Assembly: GCA_017466825.1 (NCBI GenBank)
Contig: JAFTTJ010000018.1
Location: 1 to 64,000 of the forward strand
DNA from: Clostridia bacterium
GTDB taxonomy: Bacteria; Bacillota; Clostridia; Christensenellales; Borkfalkiaceae
Direction: 5' to 3'
DNA length: 64,000 bases
Shown: piece after piece, positions 25,765 to 34,043 of the stretch
Position numbering within the stretch: the stretch's first letter is position 1
Layout of the letters: the number at the start of each line of letters is the position of its first letter
Notes under the pieces: generated by a model
Database searches by the model: none
What the model was told of the DNA's origin: nothing
Seen by the model: only the letters and a program-made list of their open reading frames with translations
Made by a program: the position numbers and the translations under genes

Positions 25765-27255
25765 TTAATCTATTTCCACTTTTTTATAGCGCAAACTAAA
25801 GTCTTCTGGTAAAGTAAAATAATAATTGTCCAAATTTTCATCTTCCAAAGTAAAGATTATCATATCAGGAGGTGCAACCATTCTTTCGGCTAGAATTCTC
25901 TTGATTTCGGGTAATGAATATGTTGTTGCCCAGAAAGCATAATTTGAATCAATTTCTTCTGTTCCATCACCAGTGTAAAGAATATTTTTAGCTTGATAAT
26001 ATATTTTTTGAAATTTAAAAATTTTATCACCGTTTTCCATTGTGTCGATTTGAACACATTGAATATGCAGTTCGATCCGCTCTTCAGATCCAGGAATATA
26101 AAGAAATAAATCGCTTTCATCGCGAAGTTTTTCTGCGATAAAGTTTTTGCTTTTTTGAAAGTGTTCGTCCTCTAATAATTTTAAAATCTCTAAAAATAGT
26201 GAATTTTTAGGTCGTTCTCTTAATACGCCATAACTATTAAAATATATTTCATAAGCCATACCATTTAATAAATGAATTTTCACATCATGAGAAATGGTAG
26301 TTTGATTTGAAAAGGTTTTTATAAAATTTATTACAGTCCAAGCACCACCATCGGCTGCTTGATAAATATTTCTTCCTAACACAAATAAATCACTTGCGCT
26401 TACTGAAGAAAAATTTATAGTTTTAATGAGTGGAATTGCTTCATTTTGAGTATTAAAATAATAACTTTTTAGCTTTTCTACTACTTTTCCTATCTGGGTA
26501 TTGGGGTTAAAATAGTAGGTTCTATCTGCTAATGCTTCCGCCGAATAAAAAGCAAACGCGTCAATACGGTCTTCATTAAAATAATAATTGCCTATCAAAG
26601 AGGTATGCTCCCACGAAATTTGTTTACCGCGAGAATCTGCAATAAGTATTTCTCTAACATGCTTAAACATGTTTTCTACGGGAATTCTAGGTGTATCAAT
26701 AGAAGCAAGTAGTGCCTTTGTGTATAGACCGTGATTTCCTGCTTCTAGAGACAATTGTCCAGGTGAAGTCGAGAAAGCTATAATAGTTCCACTTGGTGCA
26801 AAAACAGGAGCAAATCCTTTTACTTGATTGCCACGAGCATCAGGGTTTTGTCTGCAGGCGTCAAGAATAATTATTTTTGTGGTTAGGTGGTTAAATACGT
26901 TTTTACCTTCAAGTGCTGAAATAACAGTATCTAATGTAAGTGCCATCCATTCTCTATATCCATTATCGCCTTCAGCAACATCAATAGGCATTAAAAGATT
27001 TTTACCATTGCATTCAAAACCATGTCCAGCAAAATAAAATAAAGCGACTTCATATTGGGGCAAGCGAGACTCAAAATCGTCAATGGCTTTATGTAATTTT
27101 TCGCGATCTAAATCCTTATATAATAATACTTCATAGTTTAAGGATTCAAGTTTTTGTGCTACCGAGGTAGCGTCATTAATGGCGCAACGTAATTTAGGTA
27201 AACAAGAATATAAATAATTATCGTTACCAATACAAAGCGCTAACTGTTTTTTCAT
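25765..27255 (-). CDS. Caspase-like (peptidase C14) protein
   Basis: 496 aa. The N-terminal caspase/metacaspase domain (about 1-230) has the catalytic dyad H78 in YFAGHGF and C134 in IILDACRQNP, preceded by the typical LALCIGNDNYL strand and the NDAT..L pattern. The C-terminal 260 residues are an unrecognised, probably sensory or substrate-binding domain. It should be a cytoplasmic cysteine protease. Last gene of a three-gene operon (HNH nuclease, membrane protein, caspase) with gaps of 14 and 17 bp. Caspase-like effectors act as abortive proteases in several anti-phage systems; that role here is inference. Confidence 0.85.
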   Translation of the reverse strand: MKKQLALCIGNDNYLYSCLPKLRCAINDATSVAQKLESLNYEVLLYKDLDREKLHKAIDDFESRLPQYEVALFYFAGHGFECNGKNLLMPIDVAEGDNGYREWMALTLDTVISALEGKNVFNHLTTKIIILDACRQNPDARGNQVKGFAPVFAPSGTIIAFSTSPGQLSLEAGNHGLYTKALLASIDTPRIPVENMFKHVREILIADSRGKQISWEHTSLIGNYYFNEDRIDAFAFYSAEALADRTYYFNPNTQIGKVVEKLKSYYFNTQNEAIPLIKTINFSSVSASDLFVLGRNIYQAADGGAWTVINFIKTFSNQTTISHDVKIHLLNGMAYEIYFNSYGVLRERPKNSLFLEILKLLEDEHFQKSKNFIAEKLRDESDLFLYIPGSEERIELHIQCVQIDTMENGDKIFKFQKIYYQAKNILYTGDGTEEIDSNYAFWATTYSLPEIKRILAERMVAPPDMIIFTLEDENLDNYYFTLPEDFSLRYKKVEID

Positions 27256-27272
27256 AATTACACCTTTTTGTA

Positions 27273-27767
27273 TTAAAAATCTATTTTACCAATGCTGTAT
27301 ATTTCACTCATATTTTCTTTAAATTTAAACAGCGTATATTCAACAAATTTGTTATTATAATCCTTATATTTCAAAATAATTTTTTTCGTTTTTAATGTAT
27401 CGTATAAAGTACAAGAAACTGAAATGGAAATCATTTCTTTTGGCTTTATCATCGTTGGCAAAACATAATAACATTGTAGCTCACCTAATGAGTTTCTGTG
27501 TTGGTCATCATATGTTTCCAGTTGAATTTCTCGAAAGTTTTCTTTTCCGTCATTCAAGCATAGAAACAAATCTTGAAATAACTTTGCTATATTGCTAGGA
27601 TTATAGACCGTTATAATCGCACGAAAATAGTTTTCTTTTACAAAGTGCTTTGATGCAAAAAACTTCAAAGCTCCTTTTTTATTGTATATATTTACACAAA
27701 CAAAAGAAATCCCCGCTGTTAATAGTGAGGTTGCCAACGATATTAAAAGTGTTTGCCACCAATTCAT
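27273..27767 (-). CDS. Membrane-anchored protein of the caspase operon
   Basis: 164 aa. One N-terminal membrane helix (about residues 5-27, LLISLATSLLTAGISFVCVNIY), then a soluble, probably beta-rich domain of about 130 residues (YFRAIITVYNPSNIAKLFQDLFLCLNDG..) predicted to face the cytoplasm. Not recognised. It lies between the HNH nuclease and the caspase-like protease with short gaps, so it is likely the membrane component or sensor of the same system. Confidence 0.6.
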   Translation of the reverse strand: MNWWQTLLISLATSLLTAGISFVCVNIYNKKGALKFFASKHFVKENYFRAIITVYNPSNIAKLFQDLFLCLNDGKENFREIQLETYDDQHRNSLGELQCYYVLPTMIKPKEMISISVSCTLYDTLKTKKIILKYKDYNNKFVEYTLFKFKENMSEIYSIGKIDF

Positions 27768-27781
27768 AGTTTTGCTCCTAT

Positions 27782-28519
27782 TTATAAATGTATATTGTAC
27801 ATCAGCCTGTCTTCACGGCCGTTGTCGTATAAAAATGCTTTTTGGTCGTAATTAAAGACTGGTTTGGCTTTGTGTATTATGCGGTGATGGTCTGGACAAA
27901 CTATCATCACGTTTTTCGCGTCGTTGTTTGCGGTGAGGGAGAAGGGTTGAATGTGATGAGCTTCACTTACGTCAACGCCATACATTTCAATTGCTCGTGC
28001 TCCACATATTTGGCAACGGTATTCATACAACCCTTTAAGCGATTGTTGAATTTTAGGGTCGAATACGCGGTTCTTGGATTCTTTTATAGTTTTAATAATG
28101 TGAGCGGTGCTGTCCTTACCGTTTATTATTGCTTCTAATTCGTCTTCAGTACATCCGTGAATAATTTTCCGTGCTTGCTGTCTTTCGTGTTCCTCAATGG
28201 TTATTACTTCGTTATCGGCTATAATGGACTGAACAATTTTAGTTAATTCTTCAAAGGTATAGTGTTTTAAGCCATTGTGAAAAGTTTCAACAACAGCGTT
28301 AGGCATTCTTTTATTGAAACCAACGCGGTGGCTACCTGTTAATGGGTCAAACTCATCACGACGGAGTTTTAGGTAATGATTATCTTTACCAAATTTTAAG
28401 GACAAATCACCAAAAGCCTCGGTTAACGTAGAATAACCAAGCGCTTTCATTGCATCCCTATCAAATTTTGAAAAATAATACGCCAATATCGTGGCTTTTC
28501 TATTATTATCGGTTAGCAA
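27782..28519 (-). CDS. HNH endonuclease
   Basis: 245 aa. The C-terminal HNH/McrA-like fold has zinc cysteines CQICGARA (about 178-185), DVSEAHHIQPFS (catalytic HH), NVMIVCPDHHRIIH. The N-terminal region (NRKATILAYYFSKFDRDAMKALGYSTLTEAFGD..LRRDEFDP) is of the type seen in stand-alone HNH restriction-like proteins. It would cleave DNA. First gene of the HNH-membrane-caspase operon, transcribed from 28548-28575. Confidence 0.82.
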   Translation of the reverse strand: MLTDNNRKATILAYYFSKFDRDAMKALGYSTLTEAFGDLSLKFGKDNHYLKLRRDEFDPLTGSHRVGFNKRMPNAVVETFHNGLKHYTFEELTKIVQSIIADNEVITIEEHERQQARKIIHGCTEDELEAIINGKDSTAHIIKTIKESKNRVFDPKIQQSLKGLYEYRCQICGARAIEMYGVDVSEAHHIQPFSLTANNDAKNVMIVCPDHHRIIHKAKPVFNYDQKAFLYDNGREDRLMYNIHL

Positions 28520-28547
28520 GTTGATCTCCTTAAAGTTGTTTTCTTTA

Positions 28548-28575
28548 ATTATACTGTTTTTTATGAAAAATGCAA
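28548..28575 (-). promoter_or_regulatory. Promoter of the HNH-caspase operon
   Basis: Minus strand: TTGCAT, 16-bp spacer, TATAAT (28553-28548). Just upstream lies an interrupted inverted repeat, GACATACGTATTGTC on the plus strand at about 28578-28592, a possible operator. Confidence 0.7.
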
Positions 28576-28647
28576 GGACATACGTATTGTCACTTAAAAT
28601 ATAAGAATTTTATATATCAAGATATAACAATACCCCTGCGGAAAGGC

Positions 28648-28676
28648 TTGATTTTTTTTTCGTTTTACGGTATTAT
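28648..28676 (+). promoter_or_regulatory. Methyltransferase promoter with TTTACGGTAT motif
   Basis: TTGATT (28648-28653), 17-bp spacer, TATTAT (28671-28676). The spacer ends in TTTACGG, as in two other promoters of the element. Confidence 0.7.
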
Positions 28677-28688
28677 ATTGTTATAAAA

Positions 28689-28704
28689 TTGCGGCGCGCC
28701 GCAA
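28689..28704 (+). promoter_or_regulatory. 16-bp perfect palindrome in methyltransferase leader
   Basis: TTGCGGCGCGCCGCAA between the promoter -10 and the ribosome site. It is strikingly GC-rich in an AT-rich gap and contains two GCNGC sites (GCGGC and GCCGC), the expected target of this Bsp6I-type system. It may be an operator or a methylation-sensitive switch. Confidence 0.6.
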
Positions 28705-28717
28705 AAAGGAGAATAGA

Positions 28718-29698
28718 ATGTTTATAGGCAACATTGAAACCCTTACTTGTGCATCTTTTTTTGCTGGTGTTGGTGGTATTGATTTAGGTTTTGAAAAAGC
28801 AGGGTTTAAAACTACTTACGCAAATGAGTTTGACGCATTTCCTGTAAAAACTTTTGAAAGCAATTTCCCCATTAAGGTTGATTGTAGGGATATTAACATT
28901 GTTTCAAATGCTGAAATTCCCAATTTTAATATAATGCTTGCTGGTTTTCCTTGTCAGGCTTTTTCGGTTGCAGGCTATCGCCAAGGCTTTGAAGACGAGA
29001 AAGGGCGTGGTGTGTTATTCTTTCAATTGGCTAGAATCTTTAAAGAAAAAAAGCCAGAAGTTGTCTTTTTGGAAAATGTAAAAAACCTGGTTAGTCATGA
29101 TGGCGGAAAAACCTTCAGAATTATTATTGAAGCGCTAGAGTCAGAAGGCTATCATGTTAAATATCAAGTGTTAAACACTATGGAATATGGCAATATTCCA
29201 CATAACCGTGAAAGAATTTATATTGTAGGTTTTTTAGACGAACGTGCTTATAAAGAATTTGACTTTCCCAAGCCTATTGAATTAACTACTAAATTGTCCG
29301 ATATTATTGATTACGAGACTAAACTTGATGACAAGTATTATTATACTCCTGACAACTTTGGCCATTATGAAGAACTTAAATCAGGTATGACTAGAATGGA
29401 TACGGTTTATCAATGGCGCAGGGTATATGTTAGGGAAAATCAAAGCAATGTGTGTCCGACGCTAACTGCAAACATGGGAACTGGTGGACACAATGTTCCC
29501 TTGGTGTTAACGAAACACGGTATTAGGAAATTGACCCCGCATGAATGTTTTAGACTTCAAGGATTTCCCGTGGACTACAAATTACCTGAACTTTCTAGTT
29601 GTCATTTATATAAACAAGCAGGTAACTCTGTTTCGGTAACAGTTATTGCTAGAATTGCTCAAAATATAAAGCAAGCGCTTATAAATTCACAAGTATAA
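28718..29698 (+). CDS. DNA (cytosine-5) methyltransferase, M.Bsp6I-like
   Basis: 326 aa, complete. SAM motif FFAGVGGIDLGF (14-25), catalytic GFPCQAFSVAGYRQGFEDE (C79), motif VI FLENVKNLV (ENV 119-121), motif VIII HNRERIYIVGF, and the late NVCPTLTANMGTGGHNVPL and QAGNSV motifs. The sequence as a whole resembles M.Bsp6I and relatives that methylate GCNGC. It protects the element and host DNA from the adjacent Bsp6I-like nuclease. It converges with the restriction operon across a shared terminator. ATG start with AAAGGAGAA upstream. Confidence 0.93.
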   Translation: MFIGNIETLTCASFFAGVGGIDLGFEKAGFKTTYANEFDAFPVKTFESNFPIKVDCRDINIVSNAEIPNFNIMLAGFPCQAFSVAGYRQGFEDEKGRGVLFFQLARIFKEKKPEVVFLENVKNLVSHDGGKTFRIIIEALESEGYHVKYQVLNTMEYGNIPHNRERIYIVGFLDERAYKEFDFPKPIELTTKLSDIIDYETKLDDKYYYTPDNFGHYEELKSGMTRMDTVYQWRRVYVRENQSNVCPTLTANMGTGGHNVPLVLTKHGIRKLTPHECFRLQGFPVDYKLPELSSCHLYKQAGNSVSVTVIARIAQNIKQALINSQV

Positions 29699-29725
29699 AA
29701 AAAGAGGCTAATGCCTCTTTTTTCT
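29696..29725. terminator. Bidirectional terminator in the R-M system
   Basis: AAAAAAGAGGC TAAT GCCTCTTTTTT between the methyltransferase (+) and the Bsp6I-like nuclease (-). Confidence 0.92.
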
Positions 29726-30316
29726 TTATATTTTTACTATTTCAGTTTTAGTTATCTTAAAGGTGTTCTTTGATATGTATTTGCCGAATTCGATTAAACC
29801 GCTGTAAATACTAAATCTCGGTCTACGGCCTTGCGCTTTTTGGTCTTCAACGGTTTGTGTAGCGTTTACGGGATAATTCATAATTTCGGCTGTATCTATT
29901 TCGTATACGTCAAATGTGCCATCCCAATTGCCTTCTCTATAAAAGTCGACAAAGAAAATTCTATCCCATTGTGAATGAGGTCCAAAAGAAGTAAGGTCAG
30001 GTAAAACGCTACAAGCCTTAACTTGTACACGATTATTGTTTCTAGAACCATTAGGGTCATAGCAGTCAAACGAAGAGTTTGCTCCAACAATGCTCGACGT
30101 ACATCTCCACATGTTATGAGCTATTGCAAAACCTATTTCTGAAAGTCCTTCGGGTAAATTTACTGACCTAGCATTAAGTTCATTTAAGTTAGCGCAGAGT
30201 TTACGCCAACTTTCATAAATATTGAACAACTTAGGAATATCGTTGTTGTCAAAAATAGTAACTTCCGCGCGTTTATCGCCTTCAGGCAAATGCAAAATTC
30301 TATGCTCAATTTTCAT
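29726..30316 (-). CDS. Bsp6I-family type II restriction endonuclease
   Basis: 196 aa, close to the size of Bsp6I. Recognisable family stretches: DIPKLFNIYESWRKL, NARSVNLPEGLSE, NSSFDCYDPNG, RVQVKACSVLPDLTSFGP, WDGTFDVYEI, AQGRRPRFSI. The FDCYD..QVKA segment is the likely PD-(D/E)XK-type active site. Expected to cut GCNGC, matching the convergent methyltransferase. Last gene of a three-gene minus-strand operon. Confidence 0.85.
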   Translation of the reverse strand: MKIEHRILHLPEGDKRAEVTIFDNNDIPKLFNIYESWRKLCANLNELNARSVNLPEGLSEIGFAIAHNMWRCTSSIVGANSSFDCYDPNGSRNNNRVQVKACSVLPDLTSFGPHSQWDRIFFVDFYREGNWDGTFDVYEIDTAEIMNYPVNATQTVEDQKAQGRRPRFSIYSGLIEFGKYISKNTFKITKTEIVKI

Positions 30317-30331
30317 TTGTATAATTCTCCA

Positions 30332-31456
30332 TTAGTTATTTTTAATTATATCGGCTAAAGACTTTATTAATTCTGCCTCTTTGTTTGGTAAATGATGCAA
30401 AAGACCACGGTTAATAAAATATTCCTCGCCAGCAATAGCGCCAAAGGTTGCAAAATTTATGTTATATTGCTTATCTTTTTCTAATTTATAACCATTTACA
30501 AATGCGTCTTCTTCAGCAATAACGGTTATTGCGTTATTTGTTTTCTTTATTACTTTTAATGCGTTGGGGTTGGTAATTTCTATATCAAGAGTCTTTTCGT
30601 TTGCCGTAGTGAAAAGTTCATACCAGTTAGTGTTAAATCTATACAAGCCAGATTCTTGAACATCGCAATAGCAACTTAATGGCTGATTATATTTACGTGC
30701 TTCTTCTTTAACAAGCGTGGAGCGCTCTGTTACGTCAACAAAATATCGTGGAATTTCTCCGCCCAAAAGTTTAAGCGCTACGTTCTTAAACTCTGTAGCA
30801 GTTGTTACGGTAAGGATTTCTATTTTGCCCAATGTAGACCGATTGAACTCAACAGGTTTTGTTTGAGATAACAGACCTTTGGTATCTGAAACTATGAAAT
30901 CATTTGGCATGTGCAATTTAGTAGTTTGTTCTTCGTTAAAAATTTGACTGTTGAAGAAAGACAGTAAGTAGTCAACGTCGATTCTAGCGCCAATCATAAC
31001 TAAAAACTTATCCCCGTAATGTTGGTCACGTAGGCTTACCATATATTTACGTCCAAAAAATGATTTTACTTCAATTTGCGGGCAACCGTCTTGAGCGACC
31101 CAAAAACATTTTTTCTCTTGAGTATCATCGTATTTTACGAAAGGAACAATTTTATCATTTATTTTTAATCCGATAACATCTGGAGCAATACCAACCTCTT
31201 TAGGATCATACATATAAAAATCCGAAAAAACGCGCACATTTTTATTTTCCCCAAGTTGTTGCAATGCTTTAGGTAGAAAATATTGATTGAAGGACACGCT
31301 TTCAGGAATTATGTTTATCCATCGGTCAAATATACCGCCGATTAAATCGCTTTTGGAGCTTAAAGAGCCAAACATACCATTAGTGGTTTGCTGTGCCATG
31401 CTACTAACAAAATAAACATAGGGAATAATATCTTGTTGTTTTACTTCTATTTCCAT
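30332..31456 (-). CDS. Putative PD-(D/E)XK nuclease in the restriction operon
   Basis: 374 aa, family not recognised. Residues about 95-135 (APDVIGLKIN .. PQIEVKSFFGRKYMVSLRDQHY) look like a PD-(D/E)XK core: PD, a beta strand, then E-V-K. The C-terminal half is an unknown domain, possibly for target recognition. Spaced 15 bp from the Bsp6I-like gene and 11 bp from the gene before it, so they are one transcript. It could be an accessory nuclease or a second restriction enzyme. Confidence 0.6.
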   Translation of the reverse strand: MEIEVKQQDIIPYVYFVSSMAQQTTNGMFGSLSSKSDLIGGIFDRWINIIPESVSFNQYFLPKALQQLGENKNVRVFSDFYMYDPKEVGIAPDVIGLKINDKIVPFVKYDDTQEKKCFWVAQDGCPQIEVKSFFGRKYMVSLRDQHYGDKFLVMIGARIDVDYLLSFFNSQIFNEEQTTKLHMPNDFIVSDTKGLLSQTKPVEFNRSTLGKIEILTVTTATEFKNVALKLLGGEIPRYFVDVTERSTLVKEEARKYNQPLSCYCDVQESGLYRFNTNWYELFTTANEKTLDIEITNPNALKVIKKTNNAITVIAEEDAFVNGYKLEKDKQYNINFATFGAIAGEEYFINRGLLHHLPNKEAELIKSLADIIKNN

Positions 31457-31467
31457 TTGTTATGCTC

Positions 31468-32217
31468 CTAGTCAAAATATTTTTCTAATTCACTAATAGG
31501 TTTCATATCAATTGCTTGGCAGTAGTAGTTTTCAGCATCCATACGCATTCTGCCGTTTAGCATCGCTCCTTGAGGAATAATAAACCCGTTCCTAATTATG
31601 TAAATCAATTCTTCTCTTGTAATAAAACCAGGAATATCGTATTCCCATTTTTCAGCCAAAATGGCGCTTTTTAACAAATTATAATCTGCCATATCTGAAT
31701 AATAAAGTTTAAGGTCTTTTAATAAATCCGCAGCAAACGGGCGCATCCTAACCAAAAAGAAAAAATCGTATTCGCTTTCGCCAACGCCTTTATTGGGAAT
31801 ATAACAGCCATTGTTGTCCCAGTCTTTTGTTTCTAATAAAAGTAATTGACCAAATGCTTTGGTGGATTTAATAGCAATTTTTGCGCCGTTGACAACAAGG
31901 TCGCAAGAATCCCACTTACCTAAAGACCAAACATCTAAGTCGGGAACATTTACGTCGAAATCTTTGTATAAATGATTATATATAGCAAATTCGGCTAGTT
32001 TACCTTGAAATGTATCCGCAAAAATTTCACCTTGACGTCTTACGTGAGTGCCACCACTCCTATGGTTACGGTGTTCGCCTTGTTTATTAAAGGTCATGTC
32101 GTAGGCAAAATCGAAAGTTTTTTCTATTGTACTTGGTTTTAATCCTATACCAGGGGTAAAAGGAATTTTTCCAGTAAAAAACATAGACCCATTTAAATCA
32201 TCTTGTAATCTTCTCAT
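31468..32217 (-). CDS. Putative PD-(D/E)XK nuclease, first gene of the restriction operon
   Basis: 249 aa, family not recognised. A conserved-looking helix GKLAEFAIYNHL (with a Glu typical of the fold) is followed by WDSCDLVVNGAKIAIKSTK, a D-x(n)-I-K-S-x-K pattern compatible with a restriction-type active site. The remaining C terminus ends in a charged helix. It is 11 bp upstream of the 374-aa putative nuclease. Promoter at 32257-32285, and GGAG just before the ATG. Confidence 0.6.
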   Translation of the reverse strand: MRRLQDDLNGSMFFTGKIPFTPGIGLKPSTIEKTFDFAYDMTFNKQGEHRNHRSGGTHVRRQGEIFADTFQGKLAEFAIYNHLYKDFDVNVPDLDVWSLGKWDSCDLVVNGAKIAIKSTKAFGQLLLLETKDWDNNGCYIPNKGVGESEYDFFFLVRMRPFAADLLKDLKLYYSDMADYNLLKSAILAEKWEYDIPGFITREELIYIIRNGFIIPQGAMLNGRMRMDAENYYCQAIDMKPISELEKYFD

Positions 32218-32256
32218 AAAAACTCCTTTTTACCAAAATTAGGAAATTATAAAATA

Positions 32257-32285
32257 ATTATAACATATATAAACAATTTTTTCAA
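32257..32285 (-). promoter_or_regulatory. Restriction operon promoter
   Basis: Minus strand: TTGAAA (32285-32280), 17-bp spacer, TATAAT (32262-32257). Confidence 0.85.
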
Positions 32286-32303
32286 GAATTAAGCACCCGT
32301 ACA

Positions 32304-32343
32304 AAGAAAAAAGCCCCAAATGCATTTTTTGCACTTGGGGTTT
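32304..32343 (-). terminator. Integrase terminator
   Basis: On the minus strand CCCCAA-GTGCA pairs with TGCAT-TTGGGG, followed by CTTTTTTC. It separates the integrase from the restriction operon. Confidence 0.85.
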
Positions 32344-32347
32344 ATGT

Positions 32348-33742
32348 TCAGTCGAATATTTCTTCGAGTTTTTGGGCGGCGGAACGGTCGGCTGTTTTTA
32401 GGAAGTGACTGTATATGTCGGTGGTCGTGCTGGTTCGCGCATGACCCGCTCGACCTGCAACCGTTACGATAGGAACTCCAGCAGCGATTTGCATGGTGAT
32501 ATTTGTATGTCGTAGGCTGTGGACGGTTCGCTCTTCAAGTCCTGCCGTCTGACATATTCGTTTCATCCACATATTTATCGTGCCGGGGTAAATGTTTCCG
32601 CCGTATTCGCCTATAAACAGACGGTTGCTGTTTTCCCATTTATCGCCGTGCATCTCTCGGTATTCTTCGTACCAAGCTTTGTATTCGGTCAGCACCGTTA
32701 TCAGCTTATCCGATATGGCGATTACGCGCTTACTGCTTTCCGTTTTAGGGTCTTTTAATACTAACCCAACCCTACGGACGGCGGTGAGCGACCTTGCTAT
32801 GGTTATCGTAGCGTTATCGAAGTCGATATCCGACCATTCCAGTCCACACAGTTCGCCACGGCGCATACCCGTTAGAAGAAGGGTGAGCATAGCCGTCTTG
32901 TATCTAATATCTGGGAACTCGTCCGCCGCCTTGTAGAACCTTTTAGCGTCTTCATCATCCATATAGTCAATATCGCGTGGCGGACGCTTGGGGAAGGTTA
33001 TGTAGTCGGCGCTGGCGTAGTTATCGGCTATCAGTCGTTGTTTTTTCGCCGTAGCAAGAACTGCTCGTATGGTGCGCTTAATCTTACTTATCGTTTCGTA
33101 AGCGTACTTTTGCGTCGTATGCGTGACATTGAATAAATGTTCCGTTTTCTCGCCTAGCGTTTCGGCTAGCCGTTTGGCGTACTCGTAACTAATTTGCTTG
33201 CCTGCCAGCGCGTTGGAAAGGGAGCAACTACTGAAGTTTTTCTCGTATCGAAGTTTCATATAGCCTATACCAGTTTGGTTCATTCGCTCCCGTAATGCAG
33301 GCTTTGCCGTGACAACCGTCACAGTCTTTTCCATACGGTCTAGTTTGTCGTAATATTGTTGTATGATATTCGGTGTAAGTTCTTTTAGTTTATAACCGCC
33401 GATATGCTTGTTGGTGAGCTCTATGGCGCTTTCACAGTTGACGAAGTAACTTGCTGCGACTTCGTTTTTTCGCCTTTTTAGCCACCAGAGCGCGTAGTCC
33501 GAGAAAGTGGTTTCAGCCGATTGTGTCGGCTCTCCTGATGCCGTTTCTAAGGCTTTAATTGCGTTCTCGTATTCGCTTGCAAATATCACGACTTCTCGTT
33601 CCATTTGCTTGGGTGTAAGTCCTACGGGCGGTTTCCATGTGGTGGAGTGAACTTTAATTTCTCCGCTACCTTTGTCCTTGATTTTGACCTGTATTCGGTA
33701 GGTCATACCGCTTTTACTAGGTCGTTTGCTTATGCTTGCCAT
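32348..33742 (-). CDS. Tyrosine recombinase (integrase)
   Basis: 464 aa. N-terminal AP2-like arm-binding domain (MASISKRPSKSGMTYRIQVKIKDKGSGE), SAM-like core-binding domain, and a C-terminal catalytic domain with Arg in LTGMRRGELCGLEWSDID, H-x-x-R in HSLRHTNITM, His in GRAGHARTSTTTDIYSHF and the Tyr of DIYSH. It catalyses integration and excision, here at the anticodon loop of tRNA-Arg(CCU). I chose the ATG at 33742, since GGAGG lies 7 bp upstream; the longer frame to 33796 has no ribosome site. Unusually, it lies mid-element, about 6 kb from the right core and 8 kb from the left. Confidence 0.93.
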   Translation of the reverse strand: MASISKRPSKSGMTYRIQVKIKDKGSGEIKVHSTTWKPPVGLTPKQMEREVVIFASEYENAIKALETASGEPTQSAETTFSDYALWWLKRRKNEVAASYFVNCESAIELTNKHIGGYKLKELTPNIIQQYYDKLDRMEKTVTVVTAKPALRERMNQTGIGYMKLRYEKNFSSCSLSNALAGKQISYEYAKRLAETLGEKTEHLFNVTHTTQKYAYETISKIKRTIRAVLATAKKQRLIADNYASADYITFPKRPPRDIDYMDDEDAKRFYKAADEFPDIRYKTAMLTLLLTGMRRGELCGLEWSDIDFDNATITIARSLTAVRRVGLVLKDPKTESSKRVIAISDKLITVLTEYKAWYEEYREMHGDKWENSNRLFIGEYGGNIYPGTINMWMKRICQTAGLEERTVHSLRHTNITMQIAAGVPIVTVAGRAGHARTSTTTDIYSHFLKTADRSAAQKLEEIFD

Positions 33743-33831
33743 TTGATTACCTCCTACGGTGTTTTCGTTAAGGGGACATAGCAATCCCCTTAACAAAAGG
33801 AAGCCGTAAAAATTTAGAAAAGTCTAGCGAT

Positions 33832-34026
33832 TTAGCCTTGCGAACCGCTAAAATATTTGAATAAATCGTCTAAATCCACAAGAAGTTTCTTTCCCGTGAA
33901 TACACACCGTATTTTACCGCTTTTGCAAAGGGTTCTAATACAGTTAGGGGTTACTGCCGTCATGGGGTCGATTGCCTTAATTTCGGCGATGGTTTCGGTT
34001 ATCGTTCTCATTCTAGGTATTGTCAT
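33832..34026 (-). CDS. Excisionase-like DNA-binding protein
   Basis: 64 aa with a MerR/excisionase-type winged helix: ITETIAEIKAIDPMTAVTPNCIRTLCKSGKIRCVFTGKKLLVDLDDLFKYF. It lies just upstream of the integrase on the same strand, the usual xis-int order, and probably controls recombination direction. It has an ATG start; GTTAAGGAG lies upstream. Confidence 0.75.
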   Translation of the reverse strand: MTIPRMRTITETIAEIKAIDPMTAVTPNCIRTLCKSGKIRCVFTGKKLLVDLDDLFKYFSGSQG

Positions 34027-34043
34027 CTAATGCTCCTTAACAC

